DNA of 64,000 bases from G963556115 sp963667375 (GTDB lineage: Bacteria > Planctomycetota > SZUA-567): the NCBI GenBank assembly GCA_963667375.1, contig OY763323.1, positions 1,984,001 through 2,048,000 on the forward strand, in the 5' to 3' direction. The translations under genes were made by a program, and so were the position numbers. Each line of letters begins with the position of its first letter. Position 1 is the first letter of the stretch. Shown piece by piece: positions 26,702-35,749 of the stretch. The notes under the pieces are model-generated. The model saw only the letters and a list, made by a program, of their open reading frames with translations. It did no database searches and had not been told where the DNA came from.

Positions 26702-28885
26702 ATGAAAACAGGTAATAGTAAAACAAAGCTGAATATTGCGTTATCCGGGCAGCCGAATTGTGGTAAATCAACAATGTTCAATGCGTTAACCGGCTCTACA
26801 GCCAGAGTGGGGAATTATCCAGGAATTACAGTTGACCGTATGGAAGGTGTATATTCATATGGAAATTATGAAATAAAAATAACCGATCTGCCGGGTACAT
26901 ACTCGCTGAGTTCGTATTCGCTTGAAGAGGTTGTGGCGCGTGATGTCATCATTAACGAGAAGCCTGATGTTGTGGTCTGCATGCTTGATGCAACTGCGAT
27001 TGAGCGCAGTCTGTACCTTACAGTGCAGCTTATGGAATTGGGCGTGCCGGTGGTTGTCGGTATGAATATGATGGATTCGGCGAGAAAAAACGGGGTTCAT
27101 ATTGATTCGCTAAAACTTGCGGAGCTTTTAAATGTGCCTATTGTCGAATGTGTGGCGCGTCGCGGTATCGGTAAAGAGGAACTGATGCAGAAGGTAGTTG
27201 ATGTCTATGAGCAGGGTGGGCGTGATGTCTGCAAGCCATTGCATATTTCCTATGGTAATGAGCTTGAAGAGGTTATTGAGAGCATGGCCAGGGAGATTAA
27301 TGGGGTTGAGTTTATGACTGAACGCTATCCGGCAAGGTGGATTGCCTTGAAGTATCTCGAAGAGGATTCTGCGGTTGTCGGTTATGGTAAGGAGATCGGC
27401 GGAATACATGAAAAGCTCTGTTCGCGGGTTCAGGAGTATAAGCAGCATGTGCAGAAAGCGCTTGATTCCTATCCGGAAGCTATTATTGCGGATCAGCGTT
27501 ATGGTTTTATCAATGCGCTGATCAAGGACGTTGTGATGCGTAAGACCTCATTGAACTATGATATCTCTGATAAGGTTGATAAGGTGCTGACGCAGCGTTT
27601 TCTCGGTCCGATCATTATGTTCGGTATTCTGTATCTGATGTTTTATGTTACCTTTAATGTCGGAGCGATTCCACAGGGATGGGTTGAAGATCTCTTTGGC
27701 TGGTTTGGTGATCTGGCAGTGCGGTTTATACCAGAGGGTCTGTTTCAGAGTCTGATTGTGAGCGGTGTTATTGATGGTGTCGGTGCGGTGATGGGATTCG
27801 CGCCGTTGATCATGATCATGTTTGCAATGCTGGTATTTCTTGAGGATCTGGGGTATATGGCGCGAGTGGCGTATATGTTTGACCGCATACTGCGATTTTT
27901 CGGGCTGCATGGTGCGTCGGTAATGCCGTTTATTCTGTCAGGTGGTATACCGGGTGGGTGTGCGGTGCCGGGGGTGATGACGGCGCGAACACTGCGCAGC
28001 CGAAATGAACGTCTGGCTACGATCTTTACCGCTCCGTATTTTGTCTGTGGTGCGAAGATAACAGCGTTTCTGGTGCTCTGTGCAGCTTTCTTTCCTGATA
28101 ACGGAGATACTGTAATGCTGCTGATTACTCTCGCCAGTTGGGTGGGGGCGCTGTTGGTAAGTCTGCTGCTGCGTAAGACTGTAATCAAGGGTGAATCAAC
28201 ACCGTTTATTATGGAGCTTCCTCCATATCGGCTTCCGACATTCTATGGTGTGACGGTTCATACTCTGGAAAGAGTGTGGCAGTATGTAAAGAAAGCCGGA
28301 ACGGTAATTTTCTCGATCTCTGTACTGTTGTGGGTGCTTATGACCTTTCCGCAGCTGCCTGAGGATGTCAATGCCGGGTTTGATAAGAAGCTTGAAGCTG
28401 TAAGCAGTGAATACGCCGGTGACGAGCTGGATCTGCAGATAAATAATATTGAATCTGATCGTTCAGAGGAAGCACTGCGCTATTCTGTCGCCGGTAGAGT
28501 TGGTACGGCTATGGAGTCGGTAACACATCTGGCGGGATTCAACTGGCGGGCTAATATCGCGCTCTTTGCGGGTGTAGCTGCCAAAGAAGTCATTGTCTCT
28601 ACACTTTCGACCGCGTATTCGTTGGGGGAAGCCGATCCTGATGCGGTTATCGAGGGTGATGATATGGGCTTTATCGACAGAATGCGTAATGATCCGAGCT
28701 GGACTATGCCGGCGGTAATAAGTATTTTTGTCTTTATGCTGCTGTATTGCCCGTGTTTTGTCACTATTGTGGTGATGGCGCGTGAATCGTCATGGGGCTG
28801 GGCGATATTCGCCAGTGTCGCGAGCATTCTCGGTTCATTCTTACTTTCAGTAATAATCTATCAGGTTGGAACTAATCTTCTGTGA
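26702..28885 (+). CDS. feoB: Ferrous iron transporter FeoB
   Basis: 727 residues. The N-terminal G domain has G1 SGQPNCGKSTMFNALTG, switch region NYPGITVDRMEG, G3 TDLPGTYSLSSYS, and the specificity motif GMNMMD in place of NxxD. The membrane domain follows from about residue 290, with helices including FGILYLMFYVTFNVGAI, MPFILSGGIPGGCAVPGVM and ALFAGVAAKEVIVSTL, which hold the conserved Gate-type Gly-Pro motifs. It takes up Fe(II) across the inner membrane and is mainly used under anoxic conditions. No C-terminal FeoC-type cysteine domain is present. Genes for two FeoA proteins precede it and a ferrosome-like set follows. Confidence 0.96.
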   Translation: MKTGNSKTKLNIALSGQPNCGKSTMFNALTGSTARVGNYPGITVDRMEGVYSYGNYEIKITDLPGTYSLSSYSLEEVVARDVIINEKPDVVVCMLDATAIERSLYLTVQLMELGVPVVVGMNMMDSARKNGVHIDSLKLAELLNVPIVECVARRGIGKEELMQKVVDVYEQGGRDVCKPLHISYGNELEEVIESMAREINGVEFMTERYPARWIALKYLEEDSAVVGYGKEIGGIHEKLCSRVQEYKQHVQKALDSYPEAIIADQRYGFINALIKDVVMRKTSLNYDISDKVDKVLTQRFLGPIIMFGILYLMFYVTFNVGAIPQGWVEDLFGWFGDLAVRFIPEGLFQSLIVSGVIDGVGAVMGFAPLIMIMFAMLVFLEDLGYMARVAYMFDRILRFFGLHGASVMPFILSGGIPGGCAVPGVMTARTLRSRNERLATIFTAPYFVCGAKITAFLVLCAAFFPDNGDTVMLLITLASWVGALLVSLLLRKTVIKGESTPFIMELPPYRLPTFYGVTVHTLERVWQYVKKAGTVIFSISVLLWVLMTFPQLPEDVNAGFDKKLEAVSSEYAGDELDLQINNIESDRSEEALRYSVAGRVGTAMESVTHLAGFNWRANIALFAGVAAKEVIVSTLSTAYSLGEADPDAVIEGDDMGFIDRMRNDPSWTMPAVISIFVFMLLYCPCFVTIVVMARESSWGWAIFASVASILGSFLLSVIIYQVGTNLL

Positions 28886-28935
28886 TCAGGGTCGGGTTGC
28901 AGCTGTAGAGGTTAATTGTAAAGAATGGATAGTAA

Positions 28936-29379
28936 ATGCTACTGACAAAATTGAAAGCGAAGATTTTAGAAGCTGAAACCAGACCGGTAATAGTGCATGA
29001 GATTCCGGGGAGAGTGCGCTTTGGCATAAAGATTCTCAAACGGTTGAAGCACGAGAATATGCCGCTGGCCGAGCACCTGAAGGAACTATTGGAGGAAATC
29101 CCTGCTTTTAAGGGGATTAAACTGAGTAACCTGTCAGGAAGTATACTTGTCAATTATGATCCTCAGGTAACTGATTCCAAGGGAATTAAGTCCTTTTTAC
29201 AGGAAGTTATGCGTTATCTTCTCGGTTATGCAGAGGAATTAGCCAAAGTTCCTGAAAAATCGTTACCGGAAATTCTAGAGCGTCTGAGTGTGCATATTAG
29301 AGATTCAACAAGTGCTGAACTTGAATTTAGACCATCTCTGTTGGCTAAAAGTTTCTGGGGTGTTGTGAGTAAAAAATAA
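28936..29379 (+). CDS. Small HMA-like protein of ferrosome-type cluster
   Basis: 147 residues, soluble. The N-terminal half matches an HMA2-type domain: HEIPGRVRFGIKIL (27-), then a helix, and LSNLSGSILVNYDPQ as the final strand pair. It lacks the CxxC of copper chaperones. The motif HEIPGRVR recurs at the N-termini of the two P-type ATPases at 30648 and 33479 (HDIPGRLR, HNIGGRLR). The C-terminal 55 residues are helical. Known ferrosome clusters encode small proteins with this type of domain beside the ATPase. Function is inferred to be metal- or membrane-associated in ferrosome formation. Confidence 0.72.
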   Translation: MLLTKLKAKILEAETRPVIVHEIPGRVRFGIKILKRLKHENMPLAEHLKELLEEIPAFKGIKLSNLSGSILVNYDPQVTDSKGIKSFLQEVMRYLLGYAEELAKVPEKSLPEILERLSVHIRDSTSAELEFRPSLLAKSFWGVVSKK

Positions 29380-29419
29380 AACAATTGGGTTTAAATTAAT
29401 ATTGGGAAAGGAGATTTAG

Positions 29420-30202
29420 ATGGAAACTTATGGTGGTTCTTATACTGCGGAGAATCCGGGTAAATCAGCTGTTATGTCTGCTGCGGCTGGCAGAAAAGGA
29501 ACTGAAGGTTATACGGCTCAGGGTGTTGGCAGCGTGCAGTATCAAGGGAGTGGTATGGCACCACACGTCCCGCTGCATCCGTCAGGACCGGAGGGTAGTG
29601 CTGAAGGTGAAAGTTGTGGCTGCGGGGATGAATCTGGTGCGAAAACGGTTTTGTCACAGCCGGAAATGGGAGGCGATATGAATAACCGGGAGGGTTATAG
29701 TCAGCCTCAGCCGGGAGGCGGCATGTACGCGCAGGGAGTTTATGGTCAACCTCAGCCTGGTGGCGGCATGTATACGCAGGGAGTTTTTGGTCAACCTCAG
29801 CCTGGCGGTGGTATGTATGCGCAGGGAGTTTACGGTCAGCCTCAGCCTGGTGGTGGCATGTATGTGCAGGGAGTTTATGGTCAGCCTCAGATGTTTGGGA
29901 GTCTTAATGCTCAGAACCAGCAGAGTAGTTATTCACAGCAGACCGGACCTTCCGGTGATATGAACCGTTTTGGTCAATATCTCGGGGTTATAAATGATGT
30001 TGCGAGTGGCAGAACACCTGAATTACCCGAGATTGCGCAGATGGTGCAGCAGGCTCCGGGCGATTTCTGGAAAGGGGCGATTGTCGGTGCTGTAGCGGGT
30101 CTGTTGCTTACCAGTGAATCTGTGCGTGGTGGCCTGGGATCGGTTATGGGTGCTGTGTTCTCCGGTTTTGGCGGCGGTGAAAAGGATGCTGAAGCAGAAT
30201 AA
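29420..30202 (+). CDS. Repeat-rich ferrosome-like membrane protein
   Basis: 260 residues. The first 90 are low complexity (Gly, Ser, Ala), with GESCGCGDESG as a small cysteine knot. Four full copies plus a partial fifth of a 15-residue repeat follow (YGQPQPGGGMYAQGV, residues about 93-157). Near the C-terminus a membrane segment FWKGAIVGAVAGLLL (about 213-227) and an SVRGGLGSVMGAVFSGFGGG tail are found, ending acidic. The K-G-x-x-x-G helix is shared with small proteins at 35750 and 36127. The disordered Gln/Pro/Gly repeat resembles low-complexity tails used to coat membranes. Function unknown; membership in a ferrosome-like cluster is the main clue. Confidence 0.75.
   Translation: METYGGSYTAENPGKSAVMSAAAGRKGTEGYTAQGVGSVQYQGSGMAPHVPLHPSGPEGSAEGESCGCGDESGAKTVLSQPEMGGDMNNREGYSQPQPGGGMYAQGVYGQPQPGGGMYTQGVFGQPQPGGGMYAQGVYGQPQPGGGMYVQGVYGQPQMFGSLNAQNQQSSYSQQTGPSGDMNRFGQYLGVINDVASGRTPELPEIAQMVQQAPGDFWKGAIVGAVAGLLLTSESVRGGLGSVMGAVFSGFGGGEKDAEAE
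29696..29890 (+). repeat. In-frame 45-bp tandem repeat
   Basis: Four full 45-bp units starting at 29696, 29741, 29786 and 29831 and a partial fifth encode the repeat YGQPQPGGGMYAQGV. The units differ at a few codons. A CRISPR reading is ruled out because the units are contiguous and in frame. Confidence 0.9.
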
Positions 30203-30220
30203 TCTGGAAAGGATTTTATC

Positions 30221-30616
30221 ATGAATAATAACTATCAGTTGGGAGGTGGGGCGTATCCGGCTTATAACCAGAATTATAATCTTAGTTATAATACCGGGTA
30301 TGCTCAAAATGCAACGAATATCGGTATTACCGGTGCTGCTGTAGGTGCGGTTGCCGGAGCTGCTAAAGGTTTGTGTAATAATAAATCAGGTGATAAAGGC
30401 AGAGCTGTAAATGTTGTAAAGACCGCAGCCTGTGATGCGGCAATTTGTGGTACGTCCTCATTTGCCGGTGCGCTTGCTTCAGGAGCACTGGGAGCCCGCG
30501 GCTGGCTGTCGTTTGCGGTTTTTGCTGCTGCAGGAATCGGAACCGGTTATGCCCTGCACAAAGTATTATCTAAAAAATGTGGCAGTGTCTGTGAGGACGA
30601 TGCCGGGGTGGAGTAA
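30221..30616 (+). CDS. Glycine-rich small membrane protein of the ferrosome-like cluster
   Basis: 131 residues. A Tyr/Asn-rich N-terminus (about 1-30) leads to three membrane-like segments rich in Gly/Ala: ITGAAVGAVAGAAKGL, CGTSSFAGALASGALGA and SFAVFAAAGIGTGYAL. GxxxG spacing is frequent, which favours close helix packing. The C-terminus has KKCGSVCEDD, a possible cysteine pair. It starts 18 bp after the repeat protein. It has no recognised family; location and composition suggest a membrane protein of the iron organelle. Confidence 0.68.
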   Translation: MNNNYQLGGGAYPAYNQNYNLSYNTGYAQNATNIGITGAAVGAVAGAAKGLCNNKSGDKGRAVNVVKTAACDAAICGTSSFAGALASGALGARGWLSFAVFAAAGIGTGYALHKVLSKKCGSVCEDDAGVE

Positions 30617-30647
30617 ATATTGAAATGCTGAAAGCAGGTTGATTATT

Positions 30648-32789
30648 ATGCAGACCTTTTCACACAACGGTTTCATGCTGATTCTGGCGCATGATATTCC
30701 GGGCAGACTGCGGGTAAGGAGCAGCTTTTTCCGCAATCCCGGTTTGCAGGAGGATATTCTGGAAGCAGCTTTACAGAAGCTCCCCGAGGTTGAGCAGATG
30801 CGATTAAACCGGCGTTGCGGGTCGGTAGTGATTGAGTATGAGCAGGGTGAGAAAGCACGGTTGCTGATTTTGTACCGGTTATGTGAGCTGCCCCGGGAAG
30901 TATGCAGTGAGGCTGTATATACTGAAGATCCTCCTGATATTATGGGGCTGGTTATTTCAGCCGCTTTGATGGCTGCTGGTTGTTTTATCCCGCCGTTTAT
31001 CAAGCCGGTATACTCCTGGATTCGAAATCTGCCTTTTATTCTCAAGGGTGTTGAAACACTGCTCGGTCAGGGGCTGCGGGTTGAAGTACTGGACGCTGTT
31101 ACTTTGTCGGTACTCTCTGTGCAGGGAAGGTATTTTACTGCTGGAGCCACCAGATTTATGCTTGATGTCGGTGAATATCTTGAGAAATCAGTGCGCTACC
31201 GTTCAACCAAGCTTCTTCAGACCTTACTCCAGCCGGCGGTTGAGAGCGTCTGGATAGAGCAGGGTGGAGTGGAGCGGGAAATACCTTTTACCGATCTTAG
31301 TATAGGCGATACAGTAGTCGTTGGTCCCGGTGAGCTTATCCCGGTTGACGGGTATATCAGCGCCGGTGAGGCGACGGTAAATCAGGCTTCAGTGACGGGT
31401 GAAAGTGTGCCGGTGGCACTTGCGGTGAATGCCGAAGTCTTTGCCGGGAGTGTGGTGATGGAGGGGCGTCTGAAAGTTACGGTTTCTACTGTTGGTTCTG
31501 AAGTCTCTACAGCCCGTATCAGCAGTTTTATTAAAGAGTCGCTGGTGAGCAGATCTGAAGCACATAGCAGGGCGGAAAAATTAGCGGATAATCTTGTTCC
31601 TGTAAGCTTTGCTACCGGAGCCGCTGTTTTACTGTTTACCCATGATATTACCCGTACAGCTGCTGTCTTTGCTGTGGATTATTCCTGTGCGATAAAGCTT
31701 ATCTGTCCGACCGCACAGAAGGCGGCAATGTACGCAGTCGCCAGGCGTGGCGTTCTGGTACGCGGGGCTACTGCACTTGAAGCGCTGGGAAGAATTGACG
31801 CACTGGTATTTGATAAAACCGGTACGGTCACAACCGGGGACTTCAGCATTTCGGAGGTCGTACCTTTTGCCGGTATGAGTGAGCGAGAGGTTCTTTCTAT
31901 TGCCGCTGCCGCTGAAGAGCATTATACCCATCCTATTGCCCGGGCGGTGGTACTGGCTGCTCGTCAAAGAAATATCGATATTCCATTTACCAGTGAGGTG
32001 GATTTTGTGGTGGCGCATGGTGTTTCCGCGTACGTTGATGAAAAACTTATCCGGGTTGGGAGCAGGCATTTTATAAATGATGATGAAGGGGTGGATTGCT
32101 CTGTGGCTGAGGAGCAGGCAGATATACTGCGTGAGCAGGGGAATACCATATTGTATGTCGCCAGGGAGAGCACTCTTATTGGTGTTATTGCTTTAAGTGA
32201 TACAATACGTGATGAGAGTGCTCTCTGTTTAAGGTGCTTCCGGGAACTGGGTGTGAAGCGTATGGTGATGCTGACCGGTGATAATGAGATAACAGCTAAG
32301 GCAGTAGCCGGCAGACTGGGAGTAGAAGCGCGCTGGGAGCTCAAACCGCAGGATAAGGCAGAGGTTGTCGCTGCTATGCAGAGTGAAGGTTACACGGTAG
32401 CGTTTATCGGCGACGGTGTCAATGATGCGCCAGCGTTGGTAGCAGCCGATGTGGGAATTTCTATGGCTGGCGGGTCAGATATAGCTCGCGAAGCAGCGGA
32501 GATTGTACTGCTGCGCGATGAAATTTTAGCACTGGTTTATGCTTATGGGTTGGCTAGAAATTCTCAGGATAAGATTAATATCGGGATGAAGGGGTCAATA
32601 GGTATTAATTCTGCAGCGTTGTTTTTATCCACTTTGGGAAAGCTAAGTCCGTTTAGTGCGGCATTGATTCATAATGGTTCTACGATCAGTTCTTTATTGT
32701 ATGTACTGTATGGTTCACGCAGCAGCAGAAAGACTGAGAAGCTGATTGCAAAATTATCTGATATTGGAGGTGGTGATGAATCTGAGTAA
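30648..32789 (+). CDS. P1B-type ATPase, FezB-like (first of two)
   Basis: 713 residues from the ATG at 30648; an earlier TTG at 30639 is not needed. The N-terminus has HDIPGRLRVRSSFF, an HMA2-type domain without CxxC. The core is complete: actuator TGES (E252), metal-site helix DYSCAIKLICP (C347), phosphorylation site DKTGT (D389), a P1B-type HP locus THPIARAVV, and GDGVNDAPAL. It should use ATP to move a metal, by context Fe(II), across a membrane. The SCAIKL site in place of CPC and the cluster context match the FezB (P1B-6) type that builds ferrosomes. The next ORF overlaps its stop by 14 bp. Confidence 0.85.
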   Translation: MQTFSHNGFMLILAHDIPGRLRVRSSFFRNPGLQEDILEAALQKLPEVEQMRLNRRCGSVVIEYEQGEKARLLILYRLCELPREVCSEAVYTEDPPDIMGLVISAALMAAGCFIPPFIKPVYSWIRNLPFILKGVETLLGQGLRVEVLDAVTLSVLSVQGRYFTAGATRFMLDVGEYLEKSVRYRSTKLLQTLLQPAVESVWIEQGGVEREIPFTDLSIGDTVVVGPGELIPVDGYISAGEATVNQASVTGESVPVALAVNAEVFAGSVVMEGRLKVTVSTVGSEVSTARISSFIKESLVSRSEAHSRAEKLADNLVPVSFATGAAVLLFTHDITRTAAVFAVDYSCAIKLICPTAQKAAMYAVARRGVLVRGATALEALGRIDALVFDKTGTVTTGDFSISEVVPFAGMSEREVLSIAAAAEEHYTHPIARAVVLAARQRNIDIPFTSEVDFVVAHGVSAYVDEKLIRVGSRHFINDDEGVDCSVAEEQADILREQGNTILYVARESTLIGVIALSDTIRDESALCLRCFRELGVKRMVMLTGDNEITAKAVAGRLGVEARWELKPQDKAEVVAAMQSEGYTVAFIGDGVNDAPALVAADVGISMAGGSDIAREAAEIVLLRDEILALVYAYGLARNSQDKINIGMKGSIGINSAALFLSTLGKLSPFSAALIHNGSTISSLLYVLYGSRSSRKTEKLIAKLSDIGGGDESE

Positions 32790-33501
32790 TGCGCCATATG
32801 AGCAGTTGTTGAAGATAACGGCCATATTGGATAAGGATCTTGAAGGTGAATTGCGGCGTTCCGGGCTTAGAATCGGTGATGAGTGTCATAAGCATTTGCC
32901 GGCATCATTGCCGTCGCTTCGCTTGAAAATAGATAAAAGATCGGTTGTCCTGGGTGGCGGTATAACCAGAAAAGTGCTTATCACGTGTGGCGGTGCTGAA
33001 AAATGTCTTGATGCGATAATGTTCAAGGATGAAGCGGTTATTTCAGCTGTCAAAGGTGGAAAGATGCTTCAGAATTCCTTGCAGAGACTGGGTATATATC
33101 CGGAAAAAAAAATACGGCTTATGCGGCGTCTGCCTCCGATGGAGTATGTGTTGCGGCTCAATAATCGCAGTCGAATAAAGATTAGTGAATCCACCGCTGC
33201 CAGAGTAGTCGGCTGTCATGAAGACAGTGATCCGCTACAGCTTTCGGCTGCCAGAGTGGAGTTGGATTTCTGTATTACCGAGATTATCGGGGGCAGAAAG
33301 TTCATTGCGTTTTTAAAAGAGCTGGGGCTGCAATGTGGTGAAAAAGTTGTTCTGGAGGGTGTTGAACATGTGAGTGAGCTGTTTTCCGGTGATACTTCTG
33401 AAAATGACGCTGATGATATCTGCCTGAAGACCCGTAAGGGGGCTGCCCGTATTCATTTGAGTATTGAGAAAGCGAGTTATGTTGAAGTCACAACGGTGTA
33501 A
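32776..33501 (+). CDS. Protein with three FeoA-like domains
   Basis: 241 residues from the ATG at 32776, which has GGAGG before it. Three SH3-like FeoA-type segments are seen. The first (about 3-65: LLKITAILDKDLEGELRRSGLRIGDE) and second (about 88-150: MLQNSLQRLGIYPEKKIRLMRR) have the R-x-G-L/I-x-x-G core. The third (about 165-240: FLKELGLQCGEKVVLEGV, ending INIRK-like EKASYVEV) has L-G-L-x-x-G. No membrane segment. It overlaps the ATPase upstream (14 bp) and the ATPase downstream (23 bp), so these three genes are tightly coupled. Inference: a regulator or adaptor of the two ATPases, in the way FeoA assists FeoB. Not a recognised named protein. Confidence 0.72.
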   Translation: MNLSNAPYEQLLKITAILDKDLEGELRRSGLRIGDECHKHLPASLPSLRLKIDKRSVVLGGGITRKVLITCGGAEKCLDAIMFKDEAVISAVKGGKMLQNSLQRLGIYPEKKIRLMRRLPPMEYVLRLNNRSRIKISESTAARVVGCHEDSDPLQLSAARVELDFCITEIIGGRKFIAFLKELGLQCGEKVVLEGVEHVSELFSGDTSENDADDICLKTRKGAARIHLSIEKASYVEVTTV

Positions 33502-35698
33502 AAATATTATTATCAGGCATAATATCGGCGGGAGACTTCGGGTCAGTGTTCCCTGTCTTAAGTATTCTGGTTATTACCGGCGGGAGTGGCAGAAATTATG
33601 TGCCGGAATAGCCGGGGTCATTGCAATCAGAAATAATATGCGCTGCTGCAGTACAGTACTGGTTTATGACGCTGAAATTACCGGTGCCTCAGAATTATTA
33701 TCCAAATTAGAAAGCCATATTAAGCTTATCCTTGAGGGTGAGGATCAAGTCGCTGACAGCGAGCATGATTCCGTATCAGCTCCTGAGTCTTTGGCTAAAG
33801 CATGGCGCTTTGGGGCGTTAAGCTTTATTTCTGCTGGTGCGTTTGTATGCAGGACGATTTTGAAGCTAAGTATCGGGCAGACGCTGTTAAGCCCTTTGGG
33901 AGCGGCCGTAACCGTGTTTACCCTGCCTCTTATCGGGCGGGCTATGCGTGATACGGCACATAAGAAGCGGCTCAGTCTGCATACTTTCCTCGGTGGAAGC
34001 TGTCTGCTGGCGGTCATTATGGGTGAGGCGTTGACCGCTCTGGAGATACTCTGGATAACCGAAGGTGCGGAGCTACTGAAATCCAGAATAACGGAAAAGT
34101 CGCGAAACTCCATCAGAAGTATTCTGGAGGTGGCGGAGAATGAGGTCTTTATTCTTAAAGATGGAGTCGAGGTGGCGGTAAGTGCGGCAACACTGCAAGC
34201 AGGGGAGATAATAGTTCTGCATACCGGTGAGAAAATTCCAGCAGATGCTACGGTGATCGCCGGCAGCGCGCTGGTGAATGAATCGGCAATAACCGGTAAT
34301 TCCTTGCAGGTCAGTAAAAACAGTGGGGACAGGGTATTATCTGGAACGATGGTTGAAGAGGGGTTGATACGGGCTGAAATTACAGCTGTGGGAGCTGATA
34401 CCTATCTCTCATATATTCTGCGGCAGGTAGAGGATAATCTGGGAAATAAGGCTTCAATTGAATTAATTGCTGATAAGCTGGCACAACGCCTAGTATATAT
34501 TGGCTTTGCCGCAACCGGTCTGACTTATCTGGTGACAGCCAGTTTTATGCGGGCACTGACGGTGCTGCTGGTTATGGCTTGCCCCTGTGCTACGGTTCTG
34601 GCGGCCTCTTCGGCGATAACAGCGGCTTTACGAGCGGCGGCACGCAGGGGGATTCTGATCAAGGGTGGGCGCTATCTGGAGGTAGTTACCGATACTTCGG
34701 TATACTGTTTTGATAAGACTGGAACACTGACAAGTCATGAACCGGAGCTGACACGAATCATAGAGCTCAATGATTTTAAGCAGGATGAGATCTTGCGATT
34801 GGCGTTATCGGCAGAGCTGCACAACCAACATCCATTGGCTAGAGCGATAAGACATGAAGCGCAGAAACGCGGTATCAAACAGTATCCGCATACCGAGTGT
34901 GATTTTGTTCATGGTAAAGGGGTGCGGGCGGTTGTCGGTGAGGATGTACTGTATATTGGCAGTTATCTCTTTATGGAGGAGTCCGGTGTCTATGTCTTGC
35001 CGTATAAGAACCAGGGTGAAGAGCTGAGCCGGCATGGTATGATGGTGACATATGTTGCCAGCAATTATTGTCTGGCGGGTATTATTGGTTTTGAGAATTG
35101 CCTGCGCCCTGAACTTTATGAGACATTGCAGGCATTGCGAAGCAGTGGTGTGGAGCATCTGCATATGCTTACCGGGGACAGCAGATTTGCGGCAGAGTAT
35201 ATTGCCGAGCGCTATGGCTTTGACTGTTGTCATCATACCCTTCTGCCGCATCAGAAGGACGAGATTATCAGATCGCTTCAGAACAGCGGGTTTGCGGTGG
35301 TTATGGTCGGTGACGGGATTAATGACGGACTGGCGCTGGTTCAGGCTGATGTGGGAATTGCTATGGGAGTCGGGGGAACCGATGTTGCGCTGGAAGCTGC
35401 GGATATTGTCCTGATCAACGACAGTCTGGCGGATCTGGCGGGATTAAGGGTTCTCAGCGGTAAAACCAGAGATATTATCAGGCAGAATTTTGTGTTGGCT
35501 ACCGGTACCAATGTTATAGGGGCGGTAATGGCCGCTGCAGGCTATATTAATCCCCTGATGGCTGGGTTACTGCATATCGGGCATACTCTAGGGATTCTCG
35601 TGAATTCTTCACGGTTACTTAATTTTCCCGAAACTGGAGGTGATTTTGAGTCCGCAAAGGTTAAGGCCATAAGTTCCGAGGTGGTGTATCTGGAATAG
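33479..35698 (+). CDS. P1B-type ATPase with altered actuator motif (second of two)
   Basis: 739 residues from the ATG at 33479, overlapping the triple-FeoA gene by 23 bp. The N-terminus has IIRHNIGGRLRVS, again an HMA2-type domain without CxxC. The phosphorylation site DKTGT (D412), HP locus NQHPLARAI and GDGINDG are present. Two features differ from the first ATPase: the metal-site helix reads MACPCATVL (C368, P369, C370), and the actuator TGES reads TGNS with asparagine at 274. The glutamate lost there normally drives dephosphorylation, so turnover should be slow or the enzyme may be regulatory. Metal identity is inferred from context only. Confidence 0.82.
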   Translation: MLKSQRCKNIIIRHNIGGRLRVSVPCLKYSGYYRREWQKLCAGIAGVIAIRNNMRCCSTVLVYDAEITGASELLSKLESHIKLILEGEDQVADSEHDSVSAPESLAKAWRFGALSFISAGAFVCRTILKLSIGQTLLSPLGAAVTVFTLPLIGRAMRDTAHKKRLSLHTFLGGSCLLAVIMGEALTALEILWITEGAELLKSRITEKSRNSIRSILEVAENEVFILKDGVEVAVSAATLQAGEIIVLHTGEKIPADATVIAGSALVNESAITGNSLQVSKNSGDRVLSGTMVEEGLIRAEITAVGADTYLSYILRQVEDNLGNKASIELIADKLAQRLVYIGFAATGLTYLVTASFMRALTVLLVMACPCATVLAASSAITAALRAAARRGILIKGGRYLEVVTDTSVYCFDKTGTLTSHEPELTRIIELNDFKQDEILRLALSAELHNQHPLARAIRHEAQKRGIKQYPHTECDFVHGKGVRAVVGEDVLYIGSYLFMEESGVYVLPYKNQGEELSRHGMMVTYVASNYCLAGIIGFENCLRPELYETLQALRSSGVEHLHMLTGDSRFAAEYIAERYGFDCCHHTLLPHQKDEIIRSLQNSGFAVVMVGDGINDGLALVQADVGIAMGVGGTDVALEAADIVLINDSLADLAGLRVLSGKTRDIIRQNFVLATGTNVIGAVMAAAGYINPLMAGLLHIGHTLGILVNSSRLLNFPETGGDFESAKVKAISSEVVYLE

Positions 35699-35749
35699 GA
35701 AAATATTGGGTTATTTACAGTAGTTTAAGAAAGGTTCAAAGGAGAAATT

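Noticed and set aside
29696..29890. CRISPR array
   Set aside because: Units are contiguous 45-bp repeats in frame inside a coding gene, with no spacers.
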